Source: Nanobdellota archaeon
GTDB lineage: Archaea > Nanobdellota > Nanobdellia > Woesearchaeales > JACPBV01
Direction of reading: 5' to 3'
Assembly (NCBI GenBank): GCA_018813685.1
Contig: JAHJAV010000055.1
Span: 1-40,891 of the forward strand
Length of the DNA: 40,891 nt
In this document: positions 38,679 to 40,891 of the stretch, in pieces
Layout of the letters: every line of letters starts with the position of its first letter
Numbering within the stretch: the stretch's first letter is position 1
Notes under the pieces: generated by a model
Told to the model about the DNA's origin: nothing
The model's database searches: none
Seen by the model: the letters and a program-made list of their open reading frames with translations, nothing else
Position numbers and translations under genes: made by a program

Positions 38679-38735
38679 ACCCTCAATAATTTCTTTTTGT
38701 GAAAACAAAAAAGAAATCAAAATGAGGTGATTGAA

Positions 38736-39860
38736 ATGAATATAAGAAAATTCCACATAAATGAACTTCCACAAGATAGGATTTTTGTTTATTTAGAAGA
38801 AGAATTTCGCAAGAAGATATTTCAAAATGTGAATGAAAATCGGTTTAAAGAGTTTAATAGGCTATTTTTTGATAACGAATTGAACTGGCCAACATTAAAG
38901 CAATGGAAGTATGGCAAACATTTTATTCCCTTATGGTTTATTGTCAAGTTCTCAGAAAAAATTCCTGAAGTTTCCATTGAGAAATTTGAAAAGCATATCA
39001 TTGCTATGAAAGGACCAAGCGTCAGCAATGTTATAGAAAATCCAAATCTACCCTTACCTGAAGATGAAAGGCTCATAAAGATAATCGGTCATTTTTTAGG
39101 TGATGGGCATGTTTCTGGTGGATTTGGTAGCGGTTTGCCTAAAGGTAAATCTCACTCTGAATACAGAAACTTTAGTTTGTTACTATTGGACTCTTTTGAA
39201 AATGATTTACAGGTATTTGGTAAAATTACACTTTCCAAAGATTACAAACATGGACATATTGTTGTACCTAACTTGATAGGGTATATCTTAGAACATCTTT
39301 ATGGAATAAAATTTGATTGTTTTAATTCCAGAGTCCCTAAAATACTATTCGATTTGCCAAGGGAACTAGTTGCAGCTTTTCTAAGGGCTTTCGGTGATGA
39401 TGAAGGCCATGTTTTTGATTCTAGCATAGAGTATTACTCATGTAATCAATTCCTTCTTACAGATATCCTAAATTTCATAAATACTAAGTTTCCTGAAATC
39501 AAAACATCAAATATTAAATCAAATTCCAAAGCAGGAAAGAATGTTAAGTATTCTTTTACAATTTATAATGGTTCTCAGAAGGTGTACCTAGATCTAATCG
39601 GATTTGATCATCCACAAAAGAGAGAAGACTTAATGTTTAATCTCCAAAGAAATAGAAAGAAAAGTAACAATGCAAAACAGGAAATACTTGATTTATTACG
39701 AAAACAAGATCTTACAGCAAAACAAATCTCTAGATTGGTTGGTTTTCGGCATTCCAATGCATTACTGCATCTTAGAAGATTAAAAGATCAGGGCAAAGTA
39801 GAGATAGTAAGAAAAGAGCATTGGGCTAATGTTTGGAGAATAAACATAGTGAGTTCTTAA
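38736..39860 (+). CDS. LAGLIDADG homing-endonuclease-like protein with C-terminal HTH
   Basis: 374 residues. Two LAGLIDADG-type helices are visible: IIGHFLGDGHV (116-126) and LVAAFLRAFGDDEG (211-224), both ending in the acidic catalytic positions, so it is a single-chain two-motif enzyme. The N-terminal 100 residues are of unknown type; residues about 315-370 form a winged helix (KQEILDLLRKQDLTAKQISRLVGFRHSNALLHLRRLKDQGKVEIVRKEHW). The start is ATG 38736, with a full GAGGTGAT just upstream; GTG 38727 is unlikely. It stands alone rather than inside an intein or a known intron. Its stop codon shares TTAA with the hef stop on the other strand. It is probably an acquired mobile gene; a regulator role is possible. 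Confidence 0.85.
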   Translation: MNIRKFHINELPQDRIFVYLEEEFRKKIFQNVNENRFKEFNRLFFDNELNWPTLKQWKYGKHFIPLWFIVKFSEKIPEVSIEKFEKHIIAMKGPSVSNVIENPNLPLPEDERLIKIIGHFLGDGHVSGGFGSGLPKGKSHSEYRNFSLLLLDSFENDLQVFGKITLSKDYKHGHIVVPNLIGYILEHLYGIKFDCFNSRVPKILFDLPRELVAAFLRAFGDDEGHVFDSSIEYYSCNQFLLTDILNFINTKFPEIKTSNIKSNSKAGKNVKYSFTIYNGSQKVYLDLIGFDHPQKREDLMFNLQRNRKKSNNAKQEILDLLRKQDLTAKQISRLVGFRHSNALLHLRRLKDQGKVEIVRKEHWANVWRINIVSS

Positions 39861-40891
39861 ATCTTATACTCCCCATCAACAACTTCTTTTATCTTCTTTG
39901 CTTTGACTGGGCCAATCTTTTCTACTTTCTGCAATGCTTCGACATCGGCATTAACAATGTTCTTTACTGATTTGAATTCCCTTAATAACGGTTTTGCTAA
40001 AGTGTTACCTACACCCGGAAGAGAAGCAATTATGTATTCCTGCCAGTCTTTTAATGACATCTCACGTTTTTCTCCGTGCTGAGTGAAATCATTTCCCTGA
40101 TCCTGTTGTTCTCTTTTTGCGATTATGTTAAAGAAAGAGGCTGTTTCTTTTGAGTTTTTTGTAAATATTATAGGTATTCCGTAGCTGATTGTAATTGCAG
40201 CTAACATCCCCCTTAATGAATTTGGATGGACATTTCTTATTGAATAGATGTCCTGTTCACCTTCTACTACAACTAACGGCTTTTCAAACTTATTTTTTAT
40301 GTCTTTTAATTGGTTCAGCAGTCTTCCATCTATCAAGCTGTTGACAAAGTCTTCTGATGTCTTGAATTCGATGCCAACTCTGGATGATAACAGGTAGTCT
40401 GCGTTGTCGAGCTTTTCTAGGATTATGAAAGCCCCTAATTCTATCAATTCTTTTATTACAGGAGAAGCTTTTTCCCTGTGGTCAACAATAACTTTTATCT
40501 TTTGGCCTTCTGGAATGTATTTTTCTATTGTTGGCTGTGGTGGGGAGAAAGTCATAGATAATTTCTTTTTTAATCCCTCTAATACCCTATACATCTTTTT
40601 TTCTTTGTGGTGAGCTGACCATTTATAGCCGACGTCTCTTGTTTCTAAAGCCATCAGGATTATTACCTTGCCTGCTTCATGCCGTCCTGTACGGCCTCTT
40701 CTTTGGATAGTTCGTATTGCTGAAGGGATAGGTTCATAGAATATGACTAAGGGAACTTTTGGAATATCCAATCCTTCTTCTGTTACAGATGTTCCGACTA
40801 AAACATTAAATTCTCCTGATCTGAACTTTTCTATTATCTCATGCTGCTGCTTTTGGCTTAGACCGGTATCTTGTTTTTTAGATTGGCCGAC
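39857..40891 (-). CDS. Hef-type helicase/nuclease, 3' part (5' end outside window)
   Basis: Archaeal Hef (XPF/FANCM relative) acts on stalled replication forks. The frame is open to the window edge; about 344 residues are visible. They include the end of the helicase domain (GTSVTEEGLDIPK and motif VI QRRGRTGR), the ERCC4 nuclease domain (IKVIVDHREKASPVIKELIELGAFI, NADYLLSSRVGIEFKTSEDF) and a tandem helix-hairpin-helix end (IASLPGVGNTLAKPLLREF, LQKVEKIGPVKAKKIKEV). The nuclease motif normally reads ERKxxxD; here it is EFKTSED, with Arg replaced by Phe (codon at 40364-40366). The catalytic Asp, Glu and Lys are kept. Confidence 0.92.
   Translation of the reverse strand, partial: VGQSKKQDTGLSQKQQHEIIEKFRSGEFNVLVGTSVTEEGLDIPKVPLVIFYEPIPSAIRTIQRRGRTGRHEAGKVIILMALETRDVGYKWSAHHKEKKMYRVLEGLKKKLSMTFSPPQPTIEKYIPEGQKIKVIVDHREKASPVIKELIELGAFIILEKLDNADYLLSSRVGIEFKTSEDFVNSLIDGRLLNQLKDIKNKFEKPLVVVEGEQDIYSIRNVHPNSLRGMLAAITISYGIPIIFTKNSKETASFFNIIAKREQQDQGNDFTQHGEKREMSLKDWQEYIIASLPGVGNTLAKPLLREFKSVKNIVNADVEALQKVEKIGPVKAKKIKEVVDGEYKI

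Noticed and set aside
38469-38702. 77-codon ORF between htpX and the LAGLIDADG gene
   Set aside because: It runs through both palindromic elements, has no domain or good ribosome binding site, and reads like translated repeat DNA.
1-40891. tRNA or rRNA genes
   Set aside because: No GTTCRANNC T-loop with a matching acceptor stem and no rRNA-like stretch was seen in the spacers I read; a covariance-model scan would settle this.
1-40891. CRISPR array
   Set aside because: No regularly spaced repeats of 23-40 bases were seen; the repeats present are short tandem copies inside genes or single hairpins.

Overview
The window is archaeal. It carries the archaeal S10/spc ribosomal gene order including archaeal-eukaryotic proteins (eL19, eL32, eL34, eL14, eS4), aIF1, pelota, an archaeal PheRS, Hef and TATA-box promoters, many with no room for a 5' leader. 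A single-chain primase that joins PriS catalytic motifs to a PriL-type four-cysteine C-terminal domain, compact genes and AT-rich sequence point to a DPANN lineage (Woesearchaeota/Pacearchaeota- or Diapherotrites-like). That placement is inference.

Layout. (1) 1-4100: the 3' part of pelota, AMP-forming acetyl-CoA synthetase, and a TrmB-like regulator whose leader can fold over its ribosome binding site. (2) 4100-16963, plus strand: one tightly packed aromatic amino acid operon: split transketolase (two genes, supplying erythrose 4-phosphate), DAHP synthase, aroB, fused aroD-aroE, aroA, aroC, tyrA, pheA, then pheS and pheT. Most junctions are ATGA overlaps or gaps of 0-16 bases. No shikimate kinase, chorismate mutase or aminotransferase is present. 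Upstream of the first gene lies a 25-28 codon ORF that ends Cys-Tyr-Phe-Tyr-Phe-Trp-stop, followed at once by a 7-bp hairpin and a U-rich tract. This has the layout of an attenuator-type leader peptide and is the most interesting find in the window. (3) 16964-18012, minus: a cysteine-cluster protein and a circularly permuted GTPase. (4) 18230-33063, minus: a 25-gene ribosomal/secretion cluster from uL3 to eL14, with secY, a DUF106 insertase and aIF1. The adk, cmk and RNase P genes often found in this cluster in other archaea are missing. (5) 33361-35632: a type II restriction-modification module: winged-helix regulator, SPPY-type DNA methyltransferase and a convergent MvaI/BcnI-like endonuclease. 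The two divergent-end promoters share the same GTATCTA-containing operator sequences. (6) 35717-40891: fused primase (minus), Toprim protein, HtpX protease, a LAGLIDADG homing-endonuclease-like gene behind a strongly folded 285-base spacer, and the 3' part of Hef helicase/nuclease (minus).

How they work together. Transketolase supplies E4P to the shikimate trunk, TyrA and PheA branch it to Tyr and Phe precursors, and PheST consumes Phe, so a single leader sensing charged aromatic tRNAs would be a logical control. The R-M module appears to be an acquired, self-regulated cassette between housekeeping genes, and the LAGLIDADG gene a second acquired element.
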